From assembly GCF_000516985.1 (NCBI RefSeq), contig NW_006917099.1, positions 496,001 through 560,000 of the forward strand: a DNA stretch of 64,000 nucleotides, given 5' to 3'. Position 1 is the first letter of the stretch. Each line of letters begins with the position of its first letter. Both the position numbers and the translations under genes were made by a program. The notes beneath the pieces were generated by a model. That model did no database searches. It was not told where the DNA came from and saw only the letters and a list, made by a program, of their open reading frames with translations. The DNA comes from Pestalotiopsis fici W106-1. Taxonomy: Eukaryota; Ascomycota; Sordariomycetes; Amphisphaeriales; Sporocadaceae. Below, piece by piece: positions 54,301 through 64,000 of this stretch.

Positions 54301-55589
54301 GGTAATTGAACCTTGCTGCCAGGTAAGACGAGGTGATGGGTGAGCGTGGTGCAATTTGGGATGACGAGTAACAACAAATCAGGTTCGCGTGACAGGTGCG
54401 AAAGTGAGAAAATTGCTGTTTGATGAAGAAGAGATCAATGATCTCGGACAGAAGCTGTCTGGTAGAGGTATGAATTGCATGTGGTTGTCCTAGGGAAGTG
54501 GAGAGAAGGGAGGAGCTTCTGTTTCTAGTGCAGTTAGTGGAAGAAGGTGCCAAGGTGGGGGGCAATAGCACTATAGTAACTACCGGTACTGGAGCAACCG
54601 CCCCCATAGTCGACGCCCAGGGTTTCCGCTGTTCAAACGTAGGGCTAGGCCATTACAAATAAGAGATATATGCTATACCTATTCACCTTTCACATCTTCG
54701 AGCTCGATCCAGCATATACTGAATTATATCAACAATAAGTTTGCCAGGTAATGATTTGAGTTGTGAGTGGTATACTTGGCCAAAAAGATAGCTATGGTTA
54801 AGCTAGCTCTTTTTGTATTCGCTTCCACGCAGAACTGGACGGGCCGAGGCAGAGCTTTTATTTACTTTTTTTTTTCTTTAAAACAAGAAGAAAAAACCTG
54901 AGAGTGAACCGCTACTGATGCATAATAATTATTTTTTTAGTGACACTTCATTTTTGAATCCTCAAAAATTAGTTGTCATAGTATGGAATGCGTCCAGGCA
55001 GAGATGTGGCGGGCGATATTATCACATACTTGTCAACATCATATAGCACAACTGCTTGCGCATTCGTCTAGAGGAAATTATGATAACAATCCTACTCGGT
55101 AATCGCGGTTTACTTGAATAAAGGTTCCGAGACTTGAGGCACGTTCTACCGCCATTATATAATTGAGTGTGACCTACCACCCGATGGGGCGAAGCTCACA
55201 CATTGCTTGCATATCACCAGGGTATAGTGCATCAAGACCAATGAGACTTTGCAGGTGACGCCACCGGGCTTTGTACTTAGCTGACGTGTAATTCCATCAC
55301 GGCGAGATGCAGTTGACAGATATAGCCAATTATATTGACAGCAATTCGGCAACCAAATGGCAAGCAGTGAACCTCGGAAAAACATGGATGCCGTTCTGCA
55401 GCCTCATCCACGTGCGAGATGCCTGAAACGAGAAGCTTCAGAGGCTCCCAGCCCAAAGCAACTTGGTCATATGCCATTGCGCGTAAGTTGTATCCTGGAA
55501 CCTATTTGTTATCCATGTGCGACGACTCGAAAATCCCTTACGTTGGTATCTATACTTTTCGCTTCTTTGCGACGTACTGATGAATCAGG
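54301..55589. other. intergenic with probable 5'-UTR intron of the HeLo-like gene
   Basis: About 1.3 kb, AT-rich with T- and A-runs near 54870-54940. A GTAAGT donor at 55483 and an AATCAG acceptor at 55587-55588 define a likely 5'-UTR intron ending one base before the next start codon. An upstream ATG at 55357 opens a short reading frame in that leader. Confidence 0.45.
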
Positions 55590-58500
55590 ATGGCGGCCGA
55601 AGGCCTTGGCTTGGCTGCCTCAGTTGCCGGCCTTGTGTCGTTAGGCTTGCAAATCACCGGTGGCATCGTCCAGTATCTCGACGCCTTGGACCGACGCGAA
55701 GACGACCTAGCTCATGCTAGACAGCAAAATCAGACTCTGACAACTACTCTATCCGCCCTGGAAACAGTGTCGGCCGGCCTCCAGAATCAACATCTAGTGT
55801 TTACCGATACGCTAGTCCAGGATATACAAAGGTGCAAACAGGCACTCAGTGATGCAGAGCGTCTACGCATTGAGCTCACTGATGGCAATAATGCAACTTG
55901 GACAACACGATTGAGAAACACAAATAAGAAGTTGACCTACAAGTTCCAAGAGTCCAAGCTTCAGCAACTTTCTCAGCGATTGCAGCAAACCAACGAAGTC
56001 CTACAGCTCACTCTGAATGGGTTGCAAGTGTATGTCTAGTATTATACGTACTCCAGGAATGATATCTTTACTTACGTGTGAATAGGGAAATTTCGATGCT
56101 CAATACAACCAAGCTGGTTGCAATCGAGTCATCTTCTCAAAACATTTCGTCTAAACTGCATCAAATCAATTCGAGAGTCGAGGCTATTCAAGAACCCTCT
56201 ATGAGAATCAGCACCCATCTACCAGTGCTGCAGGACAGCGTGGACTCCGTCGCCCATCGGGTCGAGTACCAGTCCGGCCTCATTCTGGACAGGATCCAGA
56301 AAGGTAGCCAGAATGTCCAAGAGGGTATCCATCAATCTATGGAAATACAGTTCAAACAGCAGCAAGAAGAGTTCGAAAAGAGATTTGGGCAACTTTTCAA
56401 AATGCTCCAGCGGCCGGATCCAAACGTGTCTGTCGCGCCATCGACACTTCAGGAGTTATGTGACAGTGTTCAAACGCCTAAACAGAGGCGTGACCGAGAT
56501 TTGCCAGAGGATACAATCCATTCAAATTCACGCGCTGTGACAAGAATGTCACAGGATATCCTACAGCGCACATCAGTCACCGGTCGGGAATGCATTTGTC
56601 ATCGATCTTGGCGGGCAGCCACGGGAAAGAGTACACAGATGGGCCATGTCTACTTCTCCAGTGCATTTGCAACCCAGCGTCATTGGCCGAGTTGCCCACA
56701 GTCACAATGGGCACCAACTCAGAGCCGAAAAACATGGGGTGTGAAATACACTGGTCTTACCCGTATACTAAAGGCCGCTGTTGATATCTCATTCTCATAC
56801 ACATTCGGAGCTGGCGGTTTCAGTATTTGTCCCAACTTTACCTACTATCCGACAGTTAACGACGAAACGGACTGCGCCTTCCAAGTATTAGAAGTACTTT
56901 ATTCGGCAAGTTGGCGGACGAATCGAGAAAAAATGGAGCTGTTGATGGCCTCCTGTATCAAGAAATTGGTAAAGATCTTTGATGGGAAGAAGGCGCTTCC
57001 ATGGTCTGTCAACGACAGAAACGAAAGTCTGGTACACTGTATGACCGAAATAGTACGATTTAAACCCATCTTGGGAACACGTCAAATACTCACAGTTTGA
57101 TCTAGGCACTGGAGCTGAGTGAAGACGCAAGATTACAGAGCTCGTGTCTAGAACTTTTGCAGATCTTGATTTCGTATGGCATTCCAGCATTCAGCTATGA
57201 CTACAGGGGTAAACCTAGCAAGAGAAAGAAGTGATACAATATAGAATACTAATAACGAGTTGCAGGTGTATCTCCAGTAGTTCGTTTCGGATGAATAAAT
57301 CCAAACTTCGCCAGCGACATGATTCAGTTCTTGGTGCAGGCGAATCGGGAGGATAAGTCGGCAATTTTGCATTCTTCGATTAAAAGTCCTAAGATGAGCT
57401 ATGGATTTTACAAAGAGTCGGTCAATGAGCTACAGTACAAAACAAAAATGTACGAAATGACTCCCAGGTTTGCAGAATGTAGGCGCCACAGCAGTTTGGA
57501 AGTCAACCGTTCCCGCTAATGAACCGCAGCATGCGAATGTGGCCCTTTGAGTCTGGCCGTAATTCGCCATGACGTTCTCGAAGTATCTCGTATCTTGGGC
57601 CGATCCCCTGATTCACTTACTGAACGAGACATTTACGGTCAAAGCCCAATTCACCTCGCAGCAGCAAAACCTCGAGTTCTATCCCTGTTGGTCGAAGCCG
57701 CCAATATTGAACTTCTAAGACTACGCGATTACTCTGGATTCGATGTACTTGACATGGCCATGGCATACAGTTCGTGGCAGTGCGTTAATGGCTTCTCTCC
57801 TGATCGATGTCGGCAATGTTCATGCACCGAATGCGTCACAATTCTGTTCAAGGCTGGCTGCAGTGTACGCACGCATGAACCTATTGATGAAGACCATTCC
57901 CGTTCCCAATTAAACGAAGTTTTGGGCGGTGCATCTGAGCTCGCGCGACGGCGTTATATTTTCCAAATGAAAGTGATGCGGGCTGCTCAATCCCGAGCTT
58001 TGGCATCTCACAACGGAGTCCGGGAGCGGCACACGGACTGTAGATATAGTACCATCTGGACAGAGCCATACGTCGCAGCATCGATAGGAATGCCAGATAC
58101 ATGTGATGGAAAAAGTGGTGAGGAAGACTGGAGCTGGGTCTATTGCAAAGGAGGAGATCCACATCTCGGTGACCTTTTTTACAGGCATGGCTTCCAGCCT
58201 CATCCGTCGCTTTTCACTCTTCTCCCCTCGATAAAGTGGATGAACCTCTCTGTTACTTACATGTGCTGGTTGGCTGAGCACGGTGTGGACCTGTTCTTAC
58301 GATCTACCCAACACACTGTTACTGACAGTTCCTCAACTGTCGGACTATTTGGTGCACACTTTGCCTTCTACCATGCATATTGGAACATCGATGTAACAAC
58401 AGATACCGAGGACTTGGCAATCCTTTTGAAGCATTATGAGGCTGTGGAGATTCGGGGTCTGACAGACGGTTGTCACTGTGCCTGTACGATCGGAGGATGC

Positions 58501-59109
58501 AGTCCCTTTATATGGACGTCGAAAAAGCAGTTGGACCCAGACTGTGGCCTTGGCTCCGCTGCCGAACATCTGGCATCCAAATACCAGATATACAATACTG
58601 TGCTGACAAAGCTTACATATGCGGCAGCAATCAGATTTGCCACATTTGAAGCTTTGGGTCTCAAGCATACATGCTGCGAACCGGGTGATATACTGTATGT
58701 AGGGGAGCTGCATGACGCCAACGATGTAGGTGTCATGAACGAAGAACAAGCCAAGCATTTGGAATTGCATGAGGAACTGGTGGCAGAGTTCGAAGAGAAA
58801 GCCCGTGAATTCCTGGAACGACGGACTGATAATGGCACGGACTTTCCCAATTTCTGGTCCTCGTACTGGATTGATCGGATTCAAGAAGTTCTAGAAAGTC
58901 TTGACGGCGATGAGCTGACAGATGAGGAAAGACGAGGCGCGGAGGAGATTGGGGTACGTTGGTGTGAGCCACCTAAGCCAGAGGTGGAAGAAACAAACCC
59001 GTATGAGGTTAACTCGCTGGAGAGGTATTTTCACTGGTTGGATACAATTTGTCCGGAGTACAACGAACCATGGCCTGATGGGTTGAACCGGGTGACTGAA
59101 ATGTCATAA
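55590..59109 (+). pseudogene. HeLo-like N-terminal domain / ankyrin protein with in-frame stop
   Basis: Five exons give a frame-consistent model: 55590-56029, 56086-57052, 57106-57208, 57266-57478 and 57530-59109, about 1,100 codons. A single TGA at 57292-57294 in exon 4 interrupts it. The start Met-Ala-Ala-Glu-Gly-Leu-Gly-Leu-Ala-Ala-Ser-Val-Ala-Gly-Leu is the glycine-rich N-terminus of the HeLo-like/STAND N-terminal domains of fungi. A coiled coil of ~200 residues follows. Exon 5 holds at least one ankyrin-like repeat (Gly-Gln-Ser-Pro-Ile-His-Leu-Ala-Ala) and a Cys/Trp-rich C-terminal region common to these fungal proteins. No NACHT or NB-ARC motor is visible. Relatives act in allorecognition and programmed cell death. 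Because everything but one codon is intact, the lesion is recent, strain-specific, or a sequence error; the truncated product would be ~507 residues. Confidence 0.7.
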
Positions 59110-59673
59110 GGTCAGTCGAGCCGACGGTATCCCAGGCCACTGCGATTCTTGGCTGCCTCCTGTGCTCATGGGCTTGGAAAGTTGTCATCGCTCGGTCATT
59201 TTCCAGCCGCCGCTGCATCTCTGACGGTCTCACTCGATCAATCCCACTAACATTTGGATGTTGTTGTTGCCCTGGGGATATGTTACATCACCTCACGCTG
59301 AGCGGTAGCACAGACAAGTCATTCTCCATATTGCCACGCAACACACTGTTTCTCGATCACGAAGCTGCCTTGAATACCGTGCGTAATATTCAAGAACTGG
59401 ACGCGAATGGTAGAAGTGTTTGTCTACATGGCACGTGGTGTATCTATCCGGGATACTGTTCCCGTCTTCTCCAAGTCATTGAATGGCCTGAGACAGCAAG
59501 GACTCGATAAACAATACAATAATGGTTTTGCGGTGGTATCGAGATAGCAAATCGGTCCTCTCAATGGTGCATAGAGGGGGGATGGATGTATGTGCTTTAT
59601 ACAGAAGACCTTTTGTTCTGTTCTTAGATGGTAGAAACTGGGTGTATTATTTTAATGAATTGCTATTTATACG
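59110..59673. other. convergent gap, no gene seen
   Basis: About 560 bp between two 3' ends. No recognisable frame or repeat. Confidence 0.45.
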
Positions 59674-61612
59674 TTATGCCGCGAAAGCGTAACTCCCCAG
59701 CATGGCATAGACTTGCCAATATGATACATCAGAACGACTTTGCAAAATGTTTGCGATTGAATTGGCCGCTTCCATTCCACCGCAGCCTGCCATAAACTGC
59801 AAAACGCCAATGATCCACGTGCGCATTTTGCCTCGGGTCGACAGCTTAGCAGCCAGATATAATGGACTCAACAAAGTGTAGCACTGCAGCGACTGCAGAG
59901 GGGTAAACGGGATGCAATTCTCGGTCCTTGCCTGGACCCAGACAAATTGTGGGACGGCGGCGCAAATGTCACTACACAGGCCGTCTATTAGGCGCAAGGT
60001 CCTTGTACGGCCATTACCCACATCATCATGAGCATGGCAATGCTTCATTGTCATTTCGACTAAGAGCAGACGCATGCTCCGAGCAACGTTGCGCACTTGA
60101 GTCACAAAGTGATCTCGGTACTTGTCATAATGGTTGCCATACACCATCGGGAGCTCTTCCTCTGTATATATGCGTTCAAACTGCCATGAAGATGGGAGTT
60201 CGCAGTCCATCGCCGCGAGGCGGTTATCTAATTCATCAGCTCGTTGGAATAAGTCGGCTGGTGTGCATTTTTCTTGAGATAGGTCTGCCGCAAGGTTCAC
60301 AACACCGATAACCAGGGCCGTGATGGCAAACTTGGGATCTACTCGACTATCCACCAGGTTCCGGTTGATAGTTCCACGATCGTCAATGTGAAGTGGAGTA
60401 TCAGCAAGATGCAGCAAAAGGCCCATTCGAAATTCTTCCAGTTCACGTGGGACATGTACTCCAGCCACTCCGCAGCTGATGACCAAAGTCATGGCAAGCC
60501 GAGCGGCCAGCCGTCGCGCCGTTGGCGATGAGTATCTTCTTTCAAGACCACGGAAGCGGACCAGATCCAAGGCGCCACGCAGGTGACTCAACCATGGCCC
60601 TTGTATAACGATACTACTTTTGTTTTTATCGCATTGAGGGCCAGATGGAGTCCCGACCGGGCGCCTGCCTACACAGGCAAGCTTTTCGCATAAATCAAGA
60701 AGAAGCACCGCCTGGAGGATGGCATCCGAACGGGCGTCTTCTCCATGTGTTTGGTCACCAAAACTGCCAACTTGGCTAGAATGAGTTGTGTCGAGTACAC
60801 TCGACAGACGTTTGATTGCTACAATGTAGCTTCTGCTCGTGAGACTTACTAGCTCGCTGGAGCTTGGACTCGGATGGACTGTGGCTTGCCCAGGGAATTC
60901 ATGTTGTTTGGCCAGGAATGCCAGAGCTGCAGCGTCTACAGCAGATGATAGAACGCTCGTGGCGGACGAGCCAGCATACAACTGCGGCAAGGCGCCATGA
61001 CTGCGCGAAAAGCCGAACACATAATGCGAGAAGAAGGCATCGCGAGCGCGAACCTCCCAAGAGAGAGATAGCAGAGTGGGTATCTTGTCATATTGTTCAA
61101 GAGGCAACACTCGTCCCATGTGGTTGGAAATGGTCGCAGCCGAGATCTCCAAGCCTTTACTGGACTCTTCCGGAATCTGGGTGGCTTGGAGGTTTGGATT
61201 TGGCGTTGGAATGGAAGAAGTGTTTGACGCCGTACTAGAACTTGATGAGGAAGATGGCCAAGATAATGATGATGAGTCCGACGGGTACCCGTAGTCCCAC
61301 GCTGAGGACGGAGCAGAAGTTCGGGAGCTGGCCCGAGCCAAGACTTTTCGCTGGGCAGAGGCTGTCTCGTCCCGGATGATCAATTGGTTGAGATCAGGCC
61401 AGCCGAAGCAAGCGATGTTGGCTCGACGACATTGACCGCATCTTTCACGATGTAAATCACACTGTGGGCGAGTTAATTCTGAAGCTACCTGCATAATGTA
61501 CCACGCCACGATAAGAACCGCTTTAGATTACAGTAGCAGGTAGTAGACTTACCCGGAGCTTTCTTTTCTTACACGGTTGACAGTCACGTGAAGGTCGGCC
61601 ACGATTGACCAT
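59674..61612 (-). CDS. Zn2Cys6 binuclear-cluster transcription factor
   Basis: Two exons, 61612-61553 and 61461-59674, giving 615 residues. The first exon has only 20 codons, but it supplies the first two cysteines: across the junction the six cysteines are Cys11, 14, 21, 28, 31 and 38, a perfect C-x2-C-x6-C-x5-C-x2-C-x6-C cluster. A Ser-rich linker follows. The remaining ~450 residues form the helical regulatory domain, which resembles the Fungal_trans_2 type. Such factors bind CGG-based sites and often control an adjacent gene. This gene diverges from the SDR at 62383 across a 770-bp gap, which makes that SDR its most obvious target. Inducer unknown. Confidence 0.88.
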
Positions 61613-62382
61613 CTTGAACGTCCTTCCCGGGAATACAGAGCGACTGGTCTCTGATGTGGGAAAAGCTCAGAATAGTATGATTGGTCTTCGCTTCGCGCCA
61701 GGCGATCAATTCATGGGGCCCGAAGACGACGCCGAGGGTGCCGGGTAGTTCAAAGGGGTAAGCGATCCGTTCAACGTCATGAAGGCGTGAGGTTTCATGT
61801 AGCAGAACGAGCATGTGTATCAAAGGGTAAAGTGTTTGCCCCCGTCCGCCTATCGTTGCGTTCTATGTAGTGCGGGATGGGAGCAGAGAACTTTCACGTT
61901 CCAAGTAGCGCAATACTGAGGCTTACGCAAGCTGAAGCCGCTGGACCCGCCGCTGAATCGTTCCACTACTAGGTCCCTACGGGGCATTCGCAAGGTTATT
62001 TAGAGGGCCGGTAGGACAAGATTGCACCTGCATATCTGCGGATGGCTAGCCATTTCAAGACAAGACGGAGCGGGGTATATACTAGTATTACAAAGTGCCT
62101 GTAGTCTTATACAGCGATTCCGGAAGGCTAGCCTCTTTGAGACGAGAAACACTGACGGGGGATATGTGAGCTTTGAGCTTGTACCTGTCTTTGGATTATG
62201 GTTGCTCTATCGATTTCAACATTGATGACGAGAAGAAGAGTGCGTCATGATGGCTACAACTACTTATAATGTTCAAAACACCTCAATATCGTACCAACTA
62301 CCTAACGTTGCTCTTTTGATTTAACCGCCCCTATACTTCTAACAATTGACTCTGACGATTCGATATACTCGGTATCCTCAAA
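61613..62382. promoter_or_regulatory. divergent promoter of Zn2Cys6 factor and SDR
   Basis: A 770-bp gap between two start codons. Several isolated CGG and CCG triplets are present but no clear paired Zn2Cys6 site was fixed by eye. Confidence 0.45.
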
Positions 62383-63316
62383 ATGCCTTTCACTTACAAG
62401 ACCGTCCTCATTGTTGGCGCGACCTCTGGCATTGGTGCTGGCTTGGCTGACAAGTTCATTTCAGAGGGATCCAAGGTCATCGCTGTTGGTCGCCGGCAGG
62501 ATAGACTGGACGCTTTTGTAGCAAAGCATGGCTCTACCAAGGCGGCCGCTGTCAAGTTTGATGTTACCGACAGCAATGGCATCGACTCCTTCGTCAAGAA
62601 GTAAGTTATTTACGTGTAGAGCCAACACATGATTCTTTCTCGCTACGAGCCACAGCTAACAACACACGCAGGGTTATCACAGAGCATCCTGATTTGGACT
62701 GCGTCTTTCTAAACTCTGGTATCCAAAGCTCGACACGTTTGTCGCGAGCGGCCGAGTTCGATCTCGCCAAATTCCATGATGAGATCAATGTGAACTTTAC
62801 CAGCATCGTTAACCTGATCATGAAATTCCTGCCTCCCTTGCAGGCAAAAGAGACGCCCACGTCCTTGATCATCACGGGAACTCATCTGGCCATTGTGCCG
62901 GCCGTCACCATGGCAGGATACTCGGCTTCCAAGGCAGCCTTGACTTCCTTCATCGACTGTGTTCGTGAGCAAAATCGGCACAAGTCTACCAAGATTATCG
63001 AACTTTACCCCCCTGTGGTTCAGAGTAAGTCTTGTCTCGCCGCCTGATTCCATGGCACGGCTAAACACGGGAAAGCTGACTGGTTGCTATAGCCGAACTG
63101 CATGACTGGATGGGCGAGGAAAAGGGCCGGGCTCTGGGAATGCCTCTGAATGAGTTCAGCGACATTGCCTACAATGAGCTGCTCAAGGCAGACGATTTAA
63201 TTGTGATCGGCTCCATCGCTACAGAGTCACGAGACAACTACATGGACTTGGTAAACAAGCGCCGGACGATATTCAACAAGCTTTCGGGAGCAATGCTGTC
63301 GCGCTTCGAGCTGTAG
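62383..63316 (+). CDS. short-chain dehydrogenase/reductase
   Basis: Three exons: 62383-62600, 62672-63024 and 63093-63316, giving 264 residues. The NAD(P)-binding Gly-Ala-Thr-Ser-Gly-Ile-Gly motif lies at residues 12-18, with Ala-Val-Gly-Arg-Arg after the second strand suggesting NADPH preference. The Leu-Asn-Ser-Gly-Ile segment replaces the usual Asn-Asn-Ala-Gly. The catalytic Tyr-Ser-Ala-Ser-Lys is present, but the expected catalytic serine 12-13 residues before the tyrosine is His/Thr instead. Activity is therefore uncertain; DltE-like SDRs of similar length are the closest match I can suggest. No targeting signal. The divergent Zn2Cys6 factor is the likely regulator. Confidence 0.85.
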
Positions 63317-64000
63317 ATAGAAGTCTCGCAGAGAAATTCCGATTCAGGTGATTCTGGTGAAACATGCGACAAAGCGCCTGCGAGGAAAATTCTGAAAGTG
63401 GTTACACAATTAAATTCACAGGTATTTGAAACGTGTTCTAGAAGAAAGAGAGAGAAAACATGCTTCCATGGGCCCATAACACTCTGAAAATTAACGAGCA
63501 TCCCCAATTGGTCGGAAAACATCCATCTTCAAAGTTTATTCATGCATAGATGAATGACCATGTCCCAAACGTAAATTTTGCAAATGACCGACCCCTCTGT
63601 GTCGGAGATGCTCTAGTTGATAACATAATCCGCCCTTGAGCGACACATGATCGGCATCGAGTATAACTTGCTACAGTCGACCTGGTACCAAATACAATCA
63701 GGAGCTAAATATTTTGGCAGTTTTGTTACATGCCAAAAAATTGAAGACTTCTCTACGATTCGGATTGTGAAAGACTTCCGTCACGCATTGTGCCCTTCAG
63801 CCACGCAAGGTAAGGACGAGTACTTGGAGCGTGGCCAAGGTACTCCGTCATGGTCTTCATTTCTGGCTGGCGCCCACCCACTCGGAGAACCTTGTCGCGA
63901 TATTTCCGGCCGGCTTCTTGACTGCTAGGGTTCTCTTTGAAACCAGTGTCAAAAATATCTAGCGCAAAGACCCTTCCCCTAACGCACAGTTAGCACAAAA
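63317..64000. other. intergenic to window end, no gene seen
   Basis: About 680 bp after the SDR. A frame at 63647-63928 has no recognisable features and was not called. Confidence 0.4.

Noticed and set aside
57262..57318. A possible 47-bp intron removing the internal stop of the HeLo-like gene
   Set aside because: Removing it shifts the frame and leads to a stop within a few codons; other acceptors nearby fail in the same way.

Overview
This window is nuclear DNA of a filamentous ascomycete (Pezizomycotina, most likely Sordariomycetes). The genes carry short GT-AG introns of about 45-160 bp. A HET-domain protein, HapX, Zn2Cys6 and C2H2/Fungal_trans regulators and a HeLo-like allorecognition protein are all fungal hallmarks. 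One tRNA-Pro has an intron after position 37. Exon boundaries were drawn by hand from splice signals and checked for reading-frame continuity.

Layout. 1-2663: the end of a HET-domain protein and a DUF7918 protein. 3861-4258: a decayed cytochrome P450. 4443-28492: an apparent catabolic gene cluster holding, in order, an ACS-family MFS permease, an HpcH/HpaI aldolase, a RidA-family deaminase, a 2OG-Fe(II) oxygenase, a C2H2/Fungal_trans regulator, a coiled-coil protein, a 2,3-dihydroxybenzoate decarboxylase-like amidohydrolase, a SnoaL-like protein, an alpha/beta hydrolase, a class III CoA-transferase and an intradiol ring-cleavage dioxygenase. 29358-32530: two splicing genes, eIF4A-III/FAL1 and SF3a60/PRP9, back to back. 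32740-38362: an AtuA/DUF1446 protein, a membrane protein and a medium-chain reductase. 38363-41196: gene-poor. 41197-47157: COG2, hapX and an unrecognised Pro/Cys-rich protein. 48392-54300: a secreted protein, a secreted berberine-bridge-like flavoenzyme, tRNA-Pro and a conserved hypothetical protein. 55590-59109: a HeLo-like N-terminal/ankyrin protein with an in-frame stop. 59674-63316: a Zn2Cys6 regulator divergent from a short-chain dehydrogenase.

How the genes may work together. In the 24-kb cluster most genes are head-to-head pairs sharing long promoters: permease/aldolase, RidA/2OG oxygenase, decarboxylase/SnoaL and hydrolase/CoA-transferase. The enzymes suggest import and breakdown of an aromatic or N-heteroaromatic acid through a catechol-type intermediate. 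A decarboxylase would make the diol, an intradiol dioxygenase would open it, RidA would remove an enamine or imine, and the hydrolase, CoA-transferase and aldolase would finish the chain. Substrate and step order are inference. A palindrome with core GGAGCTCC occurs four times, in the promoters of the first two pairs only, and is a candidate operator for the cluster's C2H2 regulator.
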